A stretch of DNA of 64,000 nt from JASTVH01 sp042862465 (GTDB lineage Bacteria; Pseudomonadota; Gammaproteobacteria; Pseudomonadales; Oleiphilaceae), in NCBI GenBank assembly GCA_042862465.1, contig JASTVH010000002.1, positions 434,001 to 498,000 on the forward strand. The letters run 5' to 3'. Below are positions 62,631-64,000 of the stretch, piece by piece. The notes below the pieces were generated by a model. It was not told the DNA's origin. It saw nothing but the letters and a program-made list of their open reading frames with translations, and did not search any database. The position numbers were made by a program, and so were the translations under genes. Within the stretch, counting starts at the first letter, position 1. Each line of letters starts with the position of its first letter.

Positions 62631-64000
62631 TCGACGGCCTCGGGGCCAAACGGTTTGAAGACCCGAATCAGCTGTGGCAGTAGCGTCAGCGCCCCCAACA
62701 AGGCCATGGCCATCGCCAGGCTGGTCAGCAGCCCGAAATACACCGTGGGAATGAAGTTGGAAAGCACCAGAATGGAGAAGCCGGCGATCACCGTCAGCGA
62801 GGTGTAGAGCATGGCCCGGCCGATGCTGCCATGGCAGCGGTAGAGGGTGGCCCGGTAGTCGCGGTCTTTGGCGAACTCCACCCGGAAACGGTGAATATAG
62901 TGAATGGTGTCGTCCACCGCGATCCCCACGGTGATGGACGCCACGGTGATGGTCATCAGATCCAGCGGAATCCCCCACCAGCCCATCAATCCCAGTACGG
63001 TCCCGGCGGCCAACAGGTTGGGCGCAATGCCGATCAGCGCCAGGGACAGGGAGCGGAACAGCAGCAGGAACATCAGGGTGATCGCCACGAAGACGATGCC
63101 CAGGGTCTTGATCTGGGAATCGAACAGGCTTTGCAGCATGTTGTTGTAGAGCACGGCCATCCCGGTCAGGTGGACTTCCCCGGGCTTGAAGCCCATGTCG
63201 TTGACCAGCTTGTCCTCGATACGCTCGATCAGCTGGTTGCGGTTGAGGCCCGGCAGCGAGTCGATCAGGCGGATGTTGAGGCGGGCCTGATGGTGGTCGC
63301 TGGCAATGTAGGGCTCGATCAGCGTGCCCTGGAGATCCTCGGGGAAGACCTTGGGCACGAAAGCCAGCTCCAGGGGCTCGAGCGGTTCACCCTGGTTGAT
63401 GCGTTCGGTCAGGCGCACCGTGGTGGCGATGGAGAGCACCTTGCCGGAGGCATCCAGTTGGTTCAGGTAGTCGTGGGTGTCCTTGAGCAGGCCGATCTTG
63501 CGCTGGGTGAACCAGGTGTCTTTCTGGGCCTGGTTCTCGCAGTCCGGATCGATGAAGGGATCGCAGTCGGCATTGGCCTGGTCATCCTTCTCCTCATAGA
63601 AGGGATCACCGACGATCACGTCGAGCGGGGTAGTGCCGCCCAGCTTGTGGTCGATCACCAGCATGCCCTGATGGATCTCGGTGCTGTCCTTGAAGTAGTC
63701 GATAAAGCGGTTCTCCACGGACAGCCGGCTCATCCCGGTCACTGAGAACACCAACAACAGGGCGCTGACCGCCAGCACCTTGCCACCGTGGCGCTCGGTC
63801 AGGCGGGCGAAGGTGGTGGTCAGTGAGTGCTGGCCGCCCGCCTCACGGGGCGGCCGGGCCCGGGGCAGCAGCACCACCACTGTGGGGAAGACGGTGAAGG
63901 CGATGACAAAAGCCACCGCCATGCCCAGGGTCATCATCCAGCCGAAGTCGATCACCGGGCGGATGCCGCTGAAGGTCAGGGAGCTGAAGGCGACGATGGT
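62621..64000 (-). CDS. MMPL/RND-family transporter, N-terminus beyond window edge
   Basis: The right end of the window reads back into TIVAFSSLTFSGIRPVIDFGW, so the gene continues past 64000 and the Met at 63955 is internal. The visible ~459 residues hold the second MMPL repeat: a periplasmic domain with WFTQRKIGLLKDTHDYLNQL, and five to six helices including ITVASITVGIAVDDTIHYIHRF with the transmembrane acidic residues usual in RND pumps. Cargo unknown. It converges with the cyclase gene and overlaps its stop by 10 bp. Confidence 0.9.
   Translation of the reverse strand, partial: TIVAFSSLTFSGIRPVIDFGWMMTLGMAVAFVIAFTVFPTVVVLLPRARPPREAGGQHSLTTTFARLTERHGGKVLAVSALLLVFSVTGMSRLSVENRFIDYFKDSTEIHQGMLVIDHKLGGTTPLDVIVGDPFYEEKDDQANADCDPFIDPDCENQAQKDTWFTQRKIGLLKDTHDYLNQLDASGKVLSIATTVRLTERINQGEPLEPLELAFVPKVFPEDLQGTLIEPYIASDHHQARLNIRLIDSLPGLNRNQLIERIEDKLVNDMGFKPGEVHLTGMAVLYNNMLQSLFDSQIKTLGIVFVAITLMFLLLFRSLSLALIGIAPNLLAAGTVLGLMGWWGIPLDLMTITVASITVGIAVDDTIHYIHRFRVEFAKDRDYRATLYRCHGSIGRAMLYTSLTVIAGFSILVLSNFIPTVYFGLLTSLAMAMALLGALTLLPQLIRVFKPFGPEAVDQA

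Overview
The window is the replication-origin neighbourhood of a moderately high-GC gammaproteobacterial chromosome. Gene order glmS-glmU-atpCDGAHFEBI-parB-parA-rsmG-mnmG, then mnmE-yidC-yidD-rnpA-rpmH // dnaA-dnaN-recF-gyrB, followed by glyQS, trkA-rsmB-fmt-def, dprA-tsaC and hemF-aroE, is typical of the Pseudomonas / Marinobacter / Oceanospirillales part of the class. The parS sequence, the PA4642-family gene and an origin between rpmH and dnaA point the same way. The genus is an inference; no rRNA is present to fix it.

Left arm (1-24.6 kb, mostly minus strand): glmS (cut by the window edge) and glmU for UDP-GlcNAc; the complete nine-gene F1Fo ATP synthase operon with a near-consensus promoter and its own terminator; parAB, rsmG and mnmG; a first cluster of DnaA boxes; a transporter-acyltransferase fusion; two plus-strand genes (an EAL phosphodiesterase and a large acyl-CoA dehydrogenase); then mnmE, yidC, yidD, rnpA and rpmH. 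Core: a second DnaA-box cluster and AT-rich stretch between rpmH and dnaA, where transcription diverges, is the best oriC candidate.

Right arm (25.4-45 kb): dnaA and dnaN, then two accessory genes (an ABC1/UbiB-like kinase and a tandem glutaredoxin/GST-N-fold protein) that separate dnaN from recF; recF carries two perfect parS sites; gyrB; a UbiA-family prenyltransferase; tRNA-Pro(CGG); the minus-strand block glyQ-glyS-gmhB-plsC; an LpxL-like acyltransferase; a 251-bp MITE-like element with 23-bp terminal inverted repeats; trkA, rsmB, fmt and def.

Far right (45.8-64 kb): a LysM protein, dprA, tsaC, hemF, aroE, a MotA/MotB-type stator pair, a PA4642-family protein, Hsp20, a gamma-carbonic-anhydrase-like protein, prlC, two tandem exported Spondin_N proteins beside an OmpR-type two-component system, a 7TM diguanylate cyclase and the end of an MMPL/RND transporter. 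Several gene ends in this part carry dispersed repeats: a CCAACGT heptamer element in two copies, a REP-like hairpin and a GGGGACAGAATT palindrome.

Functionally the centre joins replication initiation (dnaA, dnaN, recF, gyrB, oriC) with segregation (ParA/ParB acting on parS in recF). I found no CRISPR array, prophage, toxin-antitoxin pair or classic defence island. The least explained items are the dnaN-recF insertion, the MITE-like element, the paired DnaA-box clusters, the Spondin_N/two-component cluster and the repeat families.
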